This document shows positions 32,555-42,392 of a DNA stretch of 64,000 nucleotides, piece after piece. The translations under genes were made by a program, and so were the position numbers. Source of the DNA: Neoarius graeffei (lineage: Eukaryota; Chordata; Actinopteri; Siluriformes; Ariidae); contig NC_083590.1 of the NCBI RefSeq assembly GCF_027579695.1, positions 18,770,799 through 18,834,798 of the forward strand, in the 5' to 3' direction. The notes under the pieces are model-generated. The model was given only the letters and a program-made list of their open reading frames with translations, did not search any database and had not been told where the DNA came from. The number at the start of each line of letters is the position of its first letter. Position 1 is the stretch's first letter.

Positions 32555-32646
32555 AGGATAGGCTCCAGCTTGCCTGCGGCCCTGTAGAACAGGATAAAGC
32601 GGCTAGAGATAATGAGATGAGATGAGACAGAGTGTCCAATCAACAT

Positions 32647-34145
32647 ACAAATTACACAAAGAAACAAACCGAGCCATAAGCTTTGAGTGATTTGAAGGAA
32701 GGAGCTGGATGATGATGAGTACAGCTTTGTCATGTTGCTGTACTTCCTGTTCAGAAAGCAAGAGCATGACTTCAGACACAGAAACCACGAATGTCGCCTT
32801 TCAGTGGGGGTGGATGTGTAATTGCTTTATGACTACAACGAAAGCACGTGCTTCATGCTCAACTGTACTGTAATGGTTTCAACAATACTGGAGTAACACA
32901 CTGTTATAAGAGGTAGTTGACTTTTTTCACCCTCTCATTTAATAAATTGCCCTTAAACATAATGGCCTACATAAATGTCTCAGATTTCTATCAGTGGATT
33001 CGGGAAAAAAAAAAAGGATTACGTTTTCAAAAAAACATGAAGTTAAGTAACTGATTAGCACAACAGATAACTGGATAACCAGCTCGACCAGCTAGTTCAT
33101 ATGCGCAATGAGATACCTGAGTGGTGTCATTGTTCTAGTTAGACAGTGTACACAGATCCCATGTTGCAGTATAAGGCGTCTGGCTGGTTTCTTCACTTCA
33201 GGCCTGTGTTTACAGCTTTGGGCCTAGAAATAAGCTCCACCCACATGCTGTACAGAACGGTATCCCTTTTTCTTGTAAACACTAACCCTGAGGTGTATGT
33301 CATTTCAGCAGAGTGAGCGGAGTCTGCTGGGGAAAAGTGTCAGGCTTGTCGATTGTAAGATTGTAATTCGCCTCACAGGTAGCAGAGGGCTGTAAAAATT
33401 ACTAATTAAAAAAAAAAAACATCTCCAAATGTTAAAGTCCCTACAAATAAATCAATAGCACTGACTTCCAATAGTGGTGGAAAATTCTCTCTCGTCAGTG
33501 AGTCAGATGATTTGACTCCATACGGCACATCTTCAAAACATCCGGAGAGTCACTATTTTTTTCGTAGCTTTTTTTTTTTTACATAAGAATAATTAATAAT
33601 GTAAAGAATGATTTGATACTCTGTGTAGTATGTGTACATACTTGGCAACCTCCAGAGAATGAAAAGCAGTAGATCAGATTGTGTGACACAGTTACGCCCT
33701 TGTAGGGGAGTCCAGATGCATGGTCATCTGGGAAATTTTGAAAAAAAAAAAAAAGTGTAAAATGGTGCATTCTCCTGCATTCTGAGTGCCATATTTGAAG
33801 AACATTGATCAAGAAATCGGACTGAGGTACTTCACAAAACGCATACTTCTCACCTCGCCTCGATGCTTTGATGCTGGATGATCCGACAACCAAGTCTTCT
33901 TGAACTTGTTGTCATAGCAAATCTTTTTTTTCTTGGGAGTTTTCATTGTTCATGATCACCATTATTGGTTTTTACACACACACTGGCGCAGCTTGTTTTA
34001 ATATATGACCTCATCGCCGATTGGCTAGAACCATAATGAGAACCAATGGAATGGTGCGATAGAGCAATACCATTTAGATTCAACATCATTATCGCGCCGT
34101 TCCACTGGCTCTCGGCTTCACTTAATATGACTATTTGACGCTGTA
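32647..34145. other. Intergenic, nothing recognised
   Basis: A minus-strand open frame at 33579-33893 (104 codons) shows no known domain. The rest is AT-rich with homopolymers. Confidence 0.45.
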
Positions 34146-34146
34146 T

Positions 34147-34445
34147 ACTTCAAGTCAAGTTTGTTTGTATAGCGCTTTTAACAATAGACATTGTCCCAAA
34201 GCAGCTTTACAGAATCTGAATGACCCAAGACATGAGCCAATTTTATCCCTAATCTATCCCAATGAGCAAGCCCGTGGCGACGGTGGCAAGGAAAAACTCC
34301 CCCAGACGACATGAGGAAGAAACCTTGAGAGGAACCAGACCCAAAAGGGAACCCATCCTCACCTGGACAACAACAGACAACATGACTATAACATTAACAG
34401 CTTTAACATGAAGTCAGTTTTGTTGATGTTATAAACTCTTCATTG
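34147..34445 (-). mobile_element. L2-type LINE 3' fragment
   Basis: Reverse-strand copy of the same LINE tail as 30321-30715. On the plus strand it starts CAAGTCAAGTTTGTTTGTAT and continues with GACGACATGAGGAAGAAACC. Confidence 0.8.
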
Positions 34446-34492
34446 TGCCGAAAACAGCTGAAGTGAGATCAGAAGAATGAATCCAACAGCAT

Positions 34493-35143
34493 TTGCTGAT
34501 TATTAGCTCATCCGTCCGACAGGTGATGACCTTATCCCATCATGTGTTGTCTGTCGTCCATCCAGCATCGTCCACATTTCATGATGCTTCTTCTCTCTCT
34601 ATTCTTCAACGATTTTTATTCTTTTTGGCAGGAAGGTAGGTCTGCCTGGGGTGCGTATATGTAGCTTCTACCCACATTTCCATAATTGCAATTAATAATG
34701 AAGATATGGAGTAATTAATCAATCCCTAACGAGCAGTTTCCACACAAATCGCTTCTTCTTCCTCAATTCTTCACCTAACCCTAGAATCAAAATTCTTCAC
34801 CGATTTTGATTCTTTCTGGCATGAAGGTAGGGGGACCTAGGGTGCATAGAACTTCTACCCAGATTTGCTTCATTACAATTATTAATGAAGTTATGGACTA
34901 ATTAAGCCTTAATGAGCAGTTCAACAAAAATCGCTTCTTCTCGGTCAATTCCTTGCCATTTTGGATTCTTTCTGGCAAATAGATCGGTTTTCCGAGGGTG
35001 TATATCACTTCTATATATAGCTTGTATATAGTGTATATCGCTTGCAACATTTATTGCACAAGGAAGGTGGCCCACTTTAGATCATTCCTTCTGGACTAGA
35101 CGGGGCTGGAGTGAGCTACGCCGTCATTGACGGTCTCGTTTTG
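34493..35143 (-). repeat. Composite interspersed repeat with internal subrepeats, copy 2 (opposite strand)
   Basis: Reverse-complement match of 9335-9922 along its length, from ATTAGCTCATCCGTCCGACA to CCGTCATTGACGGTCTCGTT. The same 150-160-bp internal units are visible. Confidence 0.75.
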
Positions 35144-35217
35144 TAATGTGGTAGTTTTTAGAACTAAAAGCGTTAGACTACCAAGTGAATCAATAGAGTT
35201 AGCAAGTATGTGCAGAT

Positions 35218-35470
35218 ATACTGTCAGAAATAGGAGTACAGTAGGAGTCCATTTCTGTTCCCCAAGGGACAATCTACACTAATGTACCCCCTAGGGCTCA
35301 TTATTAGACCTCAAGGTAACTATGTGTACCTTTTTAGGGCCAAAAAGGTACATATATGTTCCCAAGCAGTATCTAAAGGGTACAAATAAGTACTTTAGAA
35401 GGTACTGCGTCAGTGACAAGCTGGTGTACCAATAAAGGTACAATGATGTACTTTATTTTCTGAGAGTGTA
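35218..35470. mobile_element. Small MITE, TGTACC/GGTACA type
   Basis: It starts ACTGTCAGAAATAGGAGTAC and ends GTACTTTATTTTCTGAGAGT between TA dinucleotides. Inside, GTACC/GGTAC words recur many times. About 250 bp, non-coding. Confidence 0.6.
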
Positions 35471-35693
35471 TAATATATAAGATCGATGGAGTTGATTTTG
35501 GATATTGATTGTTGTTGAATATGCAGATGTATAAAACACACGTACCGTATTTATAGAGGGGAAGAAAGGCTTGCTGTCGGGTTTTTGGTGCATAACTACC
35601 ATGTCATTTCATTCTCTAAGTAGTGCATAAATATAGGGTGGAGGAAGCTGGATCTGAAATGGCTCCTTACTGGACTTTAGGATGCACTATATA

Positions 35694-36001
35694 GGGCAAC
35701 ACAGTGGTGGAGTGGTTACTGTTGCCTAACAGCAAACACGGTTTTGGGTTTGAACCTCAAGGTCGAATGGGGAGAGTTTGCATGTTTCCTCAGGGTGCTC
35801 AGGTTTCCTCCTACAGTCCAAAGACGTGGAGATTAGGCCAACTCTAATTTGCCCATAGGTGTGAATGTGAGTGTGAACGGTTGTTTGTCTGTGTGTTAGT
35901 CCCTCAACAGATTGGCGACATGCTTGCCCAGGGTGAACCCTACCTCTTGCTCAAAGTCAGCTGGGACTGGCTACTCTGCTATCCAGAACAAATAATAAAA
36001 A
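35694..36001 (+). mobile_element. Old, diverged tRNA-headed SINE
   Basis: Same layout as the main SINE (GTGGTGGAGTGGTTACTG head, GTTTGCATGTT, CAGTCCAAAGAC, AGTCAGCTGGGA), with many substitutions. It is clearly older than its neighbour at 36005. Confidence 0.75.
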
Positions 36002-36004
36002 TAA

Positions 36005-36383
36005 TCTCATCTCATCTCATTATCTGTAGCCGCTTTATCCTGTTCTACAGGGTCACAGGCAAGCTGGAGCCTATCCCAGCTGACTACGGGTGAAAGGCGG
36101 GGTACACCCTGGACAAGTCGCCAGGTCATCACAGGGCTGACACATAGACACAGACAACCATTCACACTCACATTCACACCTACGGTCAATTTAGAGTCAC
36201 CAGTTAACCTAAGCTGCATGTCTTTGGACTGTGGGGGAAACCGGAGCACCCGGAGGAAACCCATGCGGACACGGGGAGAACATGCAAACTCCGCACAGAA
36301 AGGCCCTCGCTGGCCACGGAGCTTGAACCTGGACCGTCTTGCTGTGAGGCGACAGCGCTAACCACTACACCACCGTGCCGCCC
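36005..36383 (-). mobile_element. tRNA-headed SINE, full length
   Basis: Head at 36383, GAGATGAGATGAGATT tail at 36005. It directly abuts the old copy at 35694-36001. Confidence 0.87.
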
Positions 36384-36454
36384 GCGGCCCATTTCTTAAA
36401 CACGGAAAGCCAAAAATTCGTACTTTTTTTTGGTATTTTCATTTTCGCTTGCAG

Positions 36455-37170
36455 CTTTCAATTGGTTTAGTAAAGTAAGTAAAGTAAGTAAATTTAATTT
36501 ATAAAGCACATTTAAAATAGTTTTCACTGACCAAAGTGCTGTACATAGGGTAGCTAGGAAATCAGAAGTAAAATGCACAAACACACACAACACAAAAGAA
36601 AAGATGCATTAATAGCTGCAACAAAAATACACATTACAAACACAGAAATTGACAGATAGACAAAGAGGCCAGAATTACACAAACAACAAATGAACAACAA
36701 CACTGAATAACACCCACTACAAAAAAAAAAACAACAACTAGGGAATGGGCAGCTAAGATGATGCAAAAGCCAGTGAGTAGAGGTGAGTTTTGAGCCTGGA
36801 TTTAAAAGAGGAGATGGAGGGGGTGAATCTAATGTCTGGGGGCAAACAGTTCCACAGACTTGGAGCCGCTACTGCAAATGCCCTATCACCTTTTTGTTTG
36901 AGGCGAGTCCGGGCCACATGGAGGAGACCTTTATCAGCAGATCTAAGGGACCTAGGTGCAGGGGGTGGTTTCAGGAGATCTGAGATGTAAGTAGGGGCTT
37001 GACCATGCAGCGCCTTGTAGACTATTAGTAGGACTTTAAATTGGATCCTAAAACTAATGGGAAGCCAGTGTAAAGAAGCCAGGACAGGGGTAATGTGCTC
37101 TCTCTTCTTGGTACCTGTCAGCAGTCTAGCAGCTGCATTTTGCACCAACTGTAAACACATTTCTTCGTCA
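36455..37170 (-). mobile_element. L2-type LINE, 3' part of reverse-transcriptase ORF and tail
   Basis: The frame at 36753-37205 encodes LVQNAAARLLTGTKKREHIT, LHWLPISFRIQFKVLL and APSLWNCLPPDIR, ending LKTHLYSLAF. These are the conserved C-terminal blocks of L2-clade fish LINEs. The 3' end at about 36470 has a TTACTTTACTTAC-type tail. The 5' side is cut by the MITE at 37175, whose start supplies the apparent first residues of the frame. Confidence 0.8.
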
Positions 37171-37174
37171 AATA

Positions 37175-37702
37175 CACTACTGTTCAAAAGTTTGGGGTCA
37201 CCCAAACAATTTTGTGTTTTACATGAAAAGTCACACTTTTATTTACCACCATAAGTTGTACAATGAATAGAAAATATAGTCAAGACATTTTTCTAGCCAT
37301 TTTGAGCATTTAATCAACCCCACAAATGTGATGCTCCAGAAACTCAATCTGCTCAAAGGAAGGTCAGTTTTATAGCTTCTCTAAAGAGCTCAACTGTTTT
37401 CAGCTGTGCTAACATGATTGCACAAGGGTTTTCTAATCATCCATTAGCCTTCTGAGGCAATGAGCAAACACATTGTACCATTAGAACACTGGAGTGAGAG
37501 TTGCTGGAAATGGGCCTCTATACACCTATGGAGATATTGCACTAAAAACCAGACATTTGCAGCTAGAATAGTCATTTACCACATTAGCAATGTATAGAGT
37601 GGATTTCTGATTAGTTTAAAGTGATCTTCATTGAAAAGAACAGTGCTTTTCTTTCAAAAATAAGGACATTTCAAAGTGACCCCAAACTTTTGAACGGTAG
37701 TG
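37175..37702. mobile_element. Tc1/mariner-type MITE with TA duplication, 528 bp
   Basis: The ends CACTACTGTTCAAAAGTTTG and CAAACTTTTGAACGGTAGTG form long inverted repeats between TA dinucleotides. Non-coding. It sits at the edge of the LINE fragment. Confidence 0.85.
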
Positions 37703-37883
37703 TATAGTGAAATGCGGCACTGCTGAGTCAGCCATTTTGACAAAATTTGCTCTTTTTTTTTAAAAACCTCAACCAAGCAAAGAACTAGCCAGTAGCATTT
37801 CAGAAATACGGCCTCGCGTTAAGGTAAAAAAGCCTTCCTTGATTGACCAATCAGAATTGAGTAATTTGGCCCCATGTATTCAT

Positions 37884-38981
37884 TTCATCTCATTATCTCT
37901 AGCCGCTTTATCCTGTTCAACAGGGTCGCAGGCAAGCTGGAGCCTATCCCAGCTGACTACGGGCGAAAGGCGGGGTACACCCTGGACAAGTCGCCAGGTC
38001 ATCACAGGGCTGACACATAGACACAGACAACCATTCACACCTACGGTCAATTTAGGTGGGGTTTACATTAGACCGTATCAGCGGATCATCAGATTAACGT
38101 TTTTAAAAACGATTAGCGTGCACACAGCAACGCCAATACACGATTCGCATGCACACAGCAAAGCCAATACACGGATACGCTAATCACATGGCTAATTCGG
38201 CACGTAAGTTGAGAAATGTGTCAGTGCGGCTCATCGCTTCCTCCTCAGCGGCTGCACTCCAAATCACTCTGCCCTGAACAGCGAGTGCCCTCTGGAGGGT
38301 GTGCACTCCGGCCCTGCGCAGCTCACAGAGCGTGCGAGTGAAGTGCACGAGCAATGATTCGGGACTGAGCCGCTGTGCGCAAGTCACTTACCACTTGCAA
38401 GTGGAAGGATGGCAAGCCTAAAGACAATCATAACTACACAATGGGCAGTATTTGCATCAGTATTTGCAGTATTTTCATACTTTTATACTCTTTAATGAAA
38501 GGTGATACAAGGCGGAAGTCCGCGCCGTTTTTCAGCAGTCGCGTCACATGACCAACGCCAGCGAATCAGGAAGGTGGATGTCACAGTGACGTTGTCCAAT
38601 GACGACGCCAGCTAGAGCTTAGCACAGCGTATCCGCGTATTCTCAATGTTTACACAGCACCGGACCAGACACGATCTAGACTGAATACGTGGACCCTGGC
38701 GGATTCCCGTTTCCCAGCGTTTCCAGGCGTTTTAATGTAAACGGACAGTGCATCCGCGAAGAAAACGAGACAGATACGGTCTAATGTAAACTTGGCCTTA
38801 GAGTCACCAGTTAACCTAACCTGCATGTCTTTGGACTGTGGGGGAAACCGGAGCACCCGGAGGAAACCCACGCGAACATGGGGAGAACATGCAAACCCGC
38901 ACAGAAAGGCCCTCGCCGGCCACGGGGCTCGAACCCGGACCTTCTTGCTGTGAGGTGACAGCGCTAACCACTACACTACCG
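37884..38981 (-). mobile_element. tRNA-headed SINE split by a Harbinger-like element
   Basis: The SINE parts are about 37884-38054 and 38798-38981. GGCCCCATGTATT lies on both outer sides (37869 and 38981) as the TSD. The insert at 38055-38797 interrupts the CAATTTAGAGTC block. Confidence 0.85.
38055..38797. mobile_element. PIF/Harbinger-like non-autonomous transposon, 743 bp, TTA duplication
   Basis: The ends GGTGGGGTTTACATTAGACC and GGTCTAATGTAAACTTGGCC pair as imperfect inverted repeats, and TTA flanks both sides (38052-38054, 38798-38800). A 3-bp TWA duplication is the PIF/Harbinger signature. Because it sits in a datable SINE it is younger than that SINE. No transposase frame is seen. 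Confidence 0.75.
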
Positions 38982-38993
38982 GCCCCATGTATT

Positions 38994-39366
38994 ATCTCAT
39001 CTCATTATCTCTAGCCGCTTTATCCTTCTACAGGGTCGCAGGCAAGCTGGAGCCTATCCCAGCTGACTATGGGCGAAAGGCGGGGTACACCCTGGACAAG
39101 TCGCCAGGTCATCACAGGGCTGACACATAGACACAGACAACCATTCACACTCACATTCACACCTACGGTCAATTTAGAGTCACCAGTTAACCTAACCTGC
39201 ATGTCTTTGGACTGTGGGGGAAACCGGAGCACCCGGAGGAAACCCACGCAGACACGGGGAGAACATGCAAACTCCGCACAGAAAGGCCCTCGCCGGCCAT
39301 GGGGCTCGAACCCAGGACCTTCTTGCTGTGAGGCGACAGCGCTAACCACTACACCACCGTGCCGCC
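38994..39366 (-). mobile_element. tRNA-headed SINE, full length
   Basis: Follows the split SINE after 13 bp and is itself followed by a third copy of GCCCCATGTATT (39366-39377). Confidence 0.88.
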
Positions 39367-39399
39367 GCCCCATGTATTATGAATATAAAAATCTATCTA

Positions 39400-39762
39400 G
39401 GCGGCACGGTGGTGTAGTGGTTAGCGCTGTCGCCTCACAGCAAGAAGGTCCGGGTTCGAGCCCCGGGGCCGGCGAGGGCCTTTCTGTGTGGAGTTTGCAT
39501 GTTCTCCCCGTGTCCGCGTGGGTTTCCTCCGGGTGCTCCGGTTTCCCCCACAGTCCAAAGACATGCAGGTTAGGTTAACTGGTGACTCTAAATTGACCGT
39601 AGGTGTGAATGGTTGTCTGTGTCTATGTGTCAGCCCTGTGATGACCTGGCGACTTGTCCAAGGTGTACCCCGCCTTTCGCCCGTAGTCAGCTGGGATAGG
39701 CTCCAGCTTGCCTGCGACCCTGTAGAAGGATAAAGCGGCTAGAGATAATGAGATGAGATGAG
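39400..39762 (+). mobile_element. tRNA-headed SINE, full length
   Basis: Head at 39400, GAGATGAGATGAG tail at 39762, opposite in orientation to the neighbour at 38994-39366 with a 33-bp spacer. Its tail ends about 250 bp before the txnip glucose-response element. Confidence 0.88.
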
Positions 39763-40009
39763 GTTACTGAACGTGTGATAAATAAAATATTCTTTTTAAA
39801 ATGTTCAAATAGTGCACAAACTTTTAATAGATACAGGGTTTTTTTAAAAAAAAAGTTTCTCTTTATCTCCGTGCGCGTTGGGATATAGAAAAGTTTGTGT
39901 CATATCTGGAAAGCACCCTTTGTTCAGGACATGCCTTTCTTTCTGTTTCTCTGCTCTCCTCCTTCTTTCCTCCCAGCAGCTGCTGTTCACTCGCTCCGGC
40001 GTCGTGGTG

Positions 40010-40026
40010 CACGAGGTGTTCACGCG
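40010..40026 (+). promoter_or_regulatory. txnip: Carbohydrate-response element (ChoRE) of txnip
   Basis: Reads CACGAG-GTGTT-CACGCG: two E-box-like halves exactly 5 bp apart. The mammalian TXNIP promoter has the same design (CACGAG, 5 bp, CACGAG), bound by MondoA or ChREBP with Mlx. It lies 170 bp upstream of the TATA box. Confidence 0.65.
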
Positions 40027-40042
40027 CCGCTTGTGAGCGCCG

Positions 40043-40081
40043 ATTGGCTGGACGCGACGCAAACAAAGCGTCTCAGCCAAT
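40043..40081. promoter_or_regulatory. txnip: Pair of CCAAT boxes (NF-Y sites)
   Basis: ATTGG at 40043-40047 (inverted CCAAT, in GATTGGCTG) and CCAAT at 40077-40081 (in AGCCAATGGG). An AAACAAAG FOX-like site lies between them. CCAAT boxes beside the ChoRE are also known in mammalian TXNIP. Confidence 0.6.
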
Positions 40082-40093
40082 GGGAGCGGTGTG

Positions 40094-40110
40094 CACGTGC
40101 TGTGCACACA
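40094..40110 (+). promoter_or_regulatory. txnip: E-box CACGTG, possible second ChoRE half
   Basis: A perfect CACGTG at 40094-40099 is followed after 5 bp by CACACA, a weak second half. It may bind MondoA/Mlx or another bHLH factor. Confidence 0.4.
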
Positions 40111-40179
40111 CTGAGCACAGAGCTCGTTCATGAACACGGCGCGGTAAACAAGCGGCGCTGAGTGGAGGCGGTGCAGCAC

Positions 40180-40187
40180 TATAAAAG
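40180..40187 (+). promoter_or_regulatory. txnip: txnip TATA box
   Basis: TATAAAAG, 177 bp upstream of the start codon, placing the transcription start near 40210. Confidence 0.75.
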
Positions 40188-40356
40188 GCTCGGCTGCAAC
40201 ATCAGCCCGCAACAAAGCTCGAGTCAGGATAGTAGCGGCTTTGAGGGGGAATTAAAAAAATAATAATAATTAAATAATAATAGCAGCAGCAGCGTTCTAG
40301 TTAACTAATACCAGAGCTTCATATCTATATTTAGCGAGTTATAAAACAACGCAAAT

Positions 40357-40612
40357 ATGGTTGCGATGACGAAAAGGGTGAAGGTCTTCCAGATCGAGTT
40401 CAGTGATCCGTCCAAGGCTTTTTACTGCAGCGGGGACAAAGTGGCCGGAAAGATCGTGGTCGAGGTGAATGAGGCTACACGGGTCTCGGTGATGAAAGTG
40501 CTCGGTATCGGTTGCGCCAAAGTGGATTACGCTAAGGGTAAACAAAGATGTCGGCAAGAAATCGACTACCTGAAGTATGAGGAAGTGGTTCATCTGGACG
40601 ACCACCCTGCAG
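40357..40612 (+). CDS. txnip: txnip exon 1 (residues 1-85)
   Basis: Starts MVAMTKRVKVFQIEFSD. Donor GTAAGA after CCTGCAG, phase 1. A second ATG at residue 4 is possible, but the first aligns with known TXNIP starts. Confidence 0.93.
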
Positions 40613-42392
40613 GTAAGACCTAGCATGCATGTGCGTTGCCATGGCTACCAATGCACGCTAGCTAGCTAGCACGCGTTAGCAACACTAGCATCCTAAACAG
40701 TCTGATTGATGCAGCTAATACACACACACACACACACACACAAGCTTCTGCTGTCTAAAAATGCATAATTCTCATAATGTCCATAATCAATATCCCAGGA
40801 TTAGACTCGAGTCGTGTTCTAGGCACTAGTTTTAGTTTAGGATAGAACTTTAGGGTTCCCTCAGGGGGAATTAAAATTCCAGTAGCATCATTTTATAGGA
40901 TAAACAGAGAATAGAATTAAAAAAGAGAGAGAGAACTTCTTCTAGATAAATTTAAGTCTTTAGAAAACTTCTAGATAAATAAATGTGTGGGGTTTTTTTT
41001 AAATACATATTTTGACAATATCTTCATCTTCTCTACAGATACTGATGGTTCGGTTATCCTCAGGCCTGGAAACAAATACGAATACACCTTTGGCTTTGAG
41101 CTTCCACAGCAAGGGTGAGCATCATTCAGGTGTTTTGGAGATGTGACCCAACGTACTCGCTTGTCTGTACTAACTTGCTGTTTTTCGTACCATCAGGCAG
41201 CTCGTGTCTTCGTACGAAGGAAAGTTTGGCAGCGTACAGTACTACGTCAAAGCCTTGATGGAGAGGCCGTCTCAACCTGCGCTGGAGTGCAAGAAAAACT
41301 TCGAGGTTGAAGAGCCGCTGGATGTGAACACGCCGGACTTGCTGGTGAGAATTGGAGATATTTTTTTTTTGAACTCGTAATAGCATGTGCATTGTGTTTT
41401 TGTTTTTAGTATCGTACGTATCCTGTCGTGTAGCTTGGAATGCTTAACTGTCTGTCGTCCCGATGTTTTTAGTCTCCTGCAGGCGGCATGAAGGAGAAAA
41501 AGGTCACCTGCATGTTCATCCCTGATGGCCAGGTGTCCCTGAACGCTAAGATTGACAGACGTGGTTTCTGCGAAGGTGAAGAAATCTTCATCGATGCCAA
41601 GTTTGAGAACACCTGCTCTCGCATCGTCGTGCCCAAAGCCGCCATTGTAGCCAAACAGACCTACCAAGCCAACGGGCACACCAAAGTGTTCCGACAGAAG
41701 CTTTCCTCGGTTCGTGGGAATCACATCATCTCAGGGATGTGTGACGCATGGCTTGGGAAGTCCATCCGTGTGCCCAAAATCAAACCCTCCATTCTGGGTT
41801 GTGGCATCATGCGCGTGGAATACGCGCTCATGGTAAGTGTTAGAATTTGATACAGCAAAGAAACCACCAGGGTGGAAATGATTGCTTGCTTTATGTGTAA
41901 GTTAGCACGCTAAATGATCAATTCTTATGTTTTCAGATCTACATGCACATTCCTGGTAGTGAGAAGCTGGTCCTGGAGCTGCCCCTGGTCATCGGGACCG
42001 TGCCCTACAGTGGGATGAACAGCCGCAGCAACAGCATGAGCAGCCAAGAAAGCACGGCGTCTGCCAGCTGGGTGTCCCTGCGAATGCCGTCCTCGTGTCC
42101 ACCCAGCTACTGCGACGTGACACGCGACGTCCGCCTTGACCAGCCACTCACGCCACTGTTGGACGACTACGATGGAGGGGACAGTCCTATCTTCATGAAC
42201 AGTTCACAATTCCCCTTCCCTCCACTTCCACCATACTCTGAGGTGAGTCTCGGATCTGCTGCACAATTTCACACCAGCTAGCGTTGCAGCTGTCATGTTT
42301 GTTTCCGAAAACCAAACGTTCTAATGCAAATTTAACGTTTACAGGTGGAGGAAGAGTACAACGGCAACACCCGCATGCTTCCAGTGTATTGA
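40357..42392 (+). CDS. txnip: Thioredoxin-interacting protein (alpha-arrestin), complete, six exons
   Basis: TXNIP binds and inhibits thioredoxin, restrains glucose uptake by promoting GLUT internalisation, and recruits NEDD4-family ubiquitin ligases. Exons 40357-40612, 41039-41114, 41197-41344, 41473-41832, 41937-42242, 42345-42392 join in frame to 397 residues (human 391). N-arrestin domain about residues 8-150, C-arrestin about 168-300. Conserved: FCEGEEIFIDAKFENTCSRI, SSVRGNHIISG, KPSILGCGIMRVEYAL. Cys65 (KQRCRQ) and Cys250 (GMCDAW) match human Cys63 and Cys247, the thioredoxin-linked cysteines. The C-tail has a PPSY motif, a TPLLDD segment and LPPYSEV. Human has a PPTY as its last motif; here it is LPPY. 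Zebrafish-type fish can carry two txnip copies; which one this is cannot be told. No breaks. Confidence 0.95.
40721..40742. repeat. CA microsatellite in txnip intron 1
   Basis: 11 uninterrupted CA units. Confidence 0.95.
41039..41114 (+). CDS. txnip: txnip exon 2 (residues 86-110)
   Basis: Acceptor CTACAG, donor GTGAGC. Encodes ILRPGNKYEYTFGFELPQQ, the arrestin-N core strand. Confidence 0.93.
41197..41344 (+). CDS. txnip: txnip exon 3 (residues 111-160)
   Basis: Acceptor ATCAG, donor GTGAGA. Encodes YEGKFGSVQYYVKALMERPS and ends DVNTPDLL. Confidence 0.93.
41473..41832 (+). CDS. txnip: txnip exon 4 (residues 161-280)
   Basis: Acceptor TTTTAG; a nearby CTGCAG alternative would break the frame. 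Donor GTAAGT. Carries most of the C-arrestin domain and Cys250. Confidence 0.93.
41937..42242 (+). CDS. txnip: txnip exon 5 (residues 281-382)
   Basis: Acceptor TTTCAG, donor GTGAGT. Ends the arrestin fold, then a serine-rich linker (SRSNSMSSQESTASASW), PPSY and the LPPYSE motif. Confidence 0.93.
42345..42392 (+). CDS. txnip: txnip exon 6 (residues 383-397, stop)
   Basis: Acceptor TTTACAG. Encodes VEEEYNGNTRMLPVY and TGA. The intron before it is only 102 bp. Confidence 0.9.
   Translation: MEEEYNGNTRMLPVY

Larger units (their letters stand above)
30928..32646 (+). mobile_element. 5'-truncated tRNA-headed SINE split by a 1.55-kb element
   Basis: The SINE parts are 30940-31003 and 32555-32635 (joined at GTAGTCAGCT / AGGATAGGCTCC). 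The whole is flanked by CAGAGTGTCCA (30928 and 32636 regions), a TSD, so this copy was 5'-truncated on insertion. Confidence 0.75.

Noticed and set aside
33579-33893. 104-codon minus-strand frame
   Set aside because: No recognisable family, a long phenylalanine run from a homopolymer, and no splice partner.
36783-36990. Plus-strand frames of 66 codons
   Set aside because: Antisense to the conserved C-terminal block of an L2 LINE.
39020-39733. Many similar short proteins ([37 protein letters not shown])
   Set aside because: They recur at every SINE in either orientation; they are translations of the SINE body.
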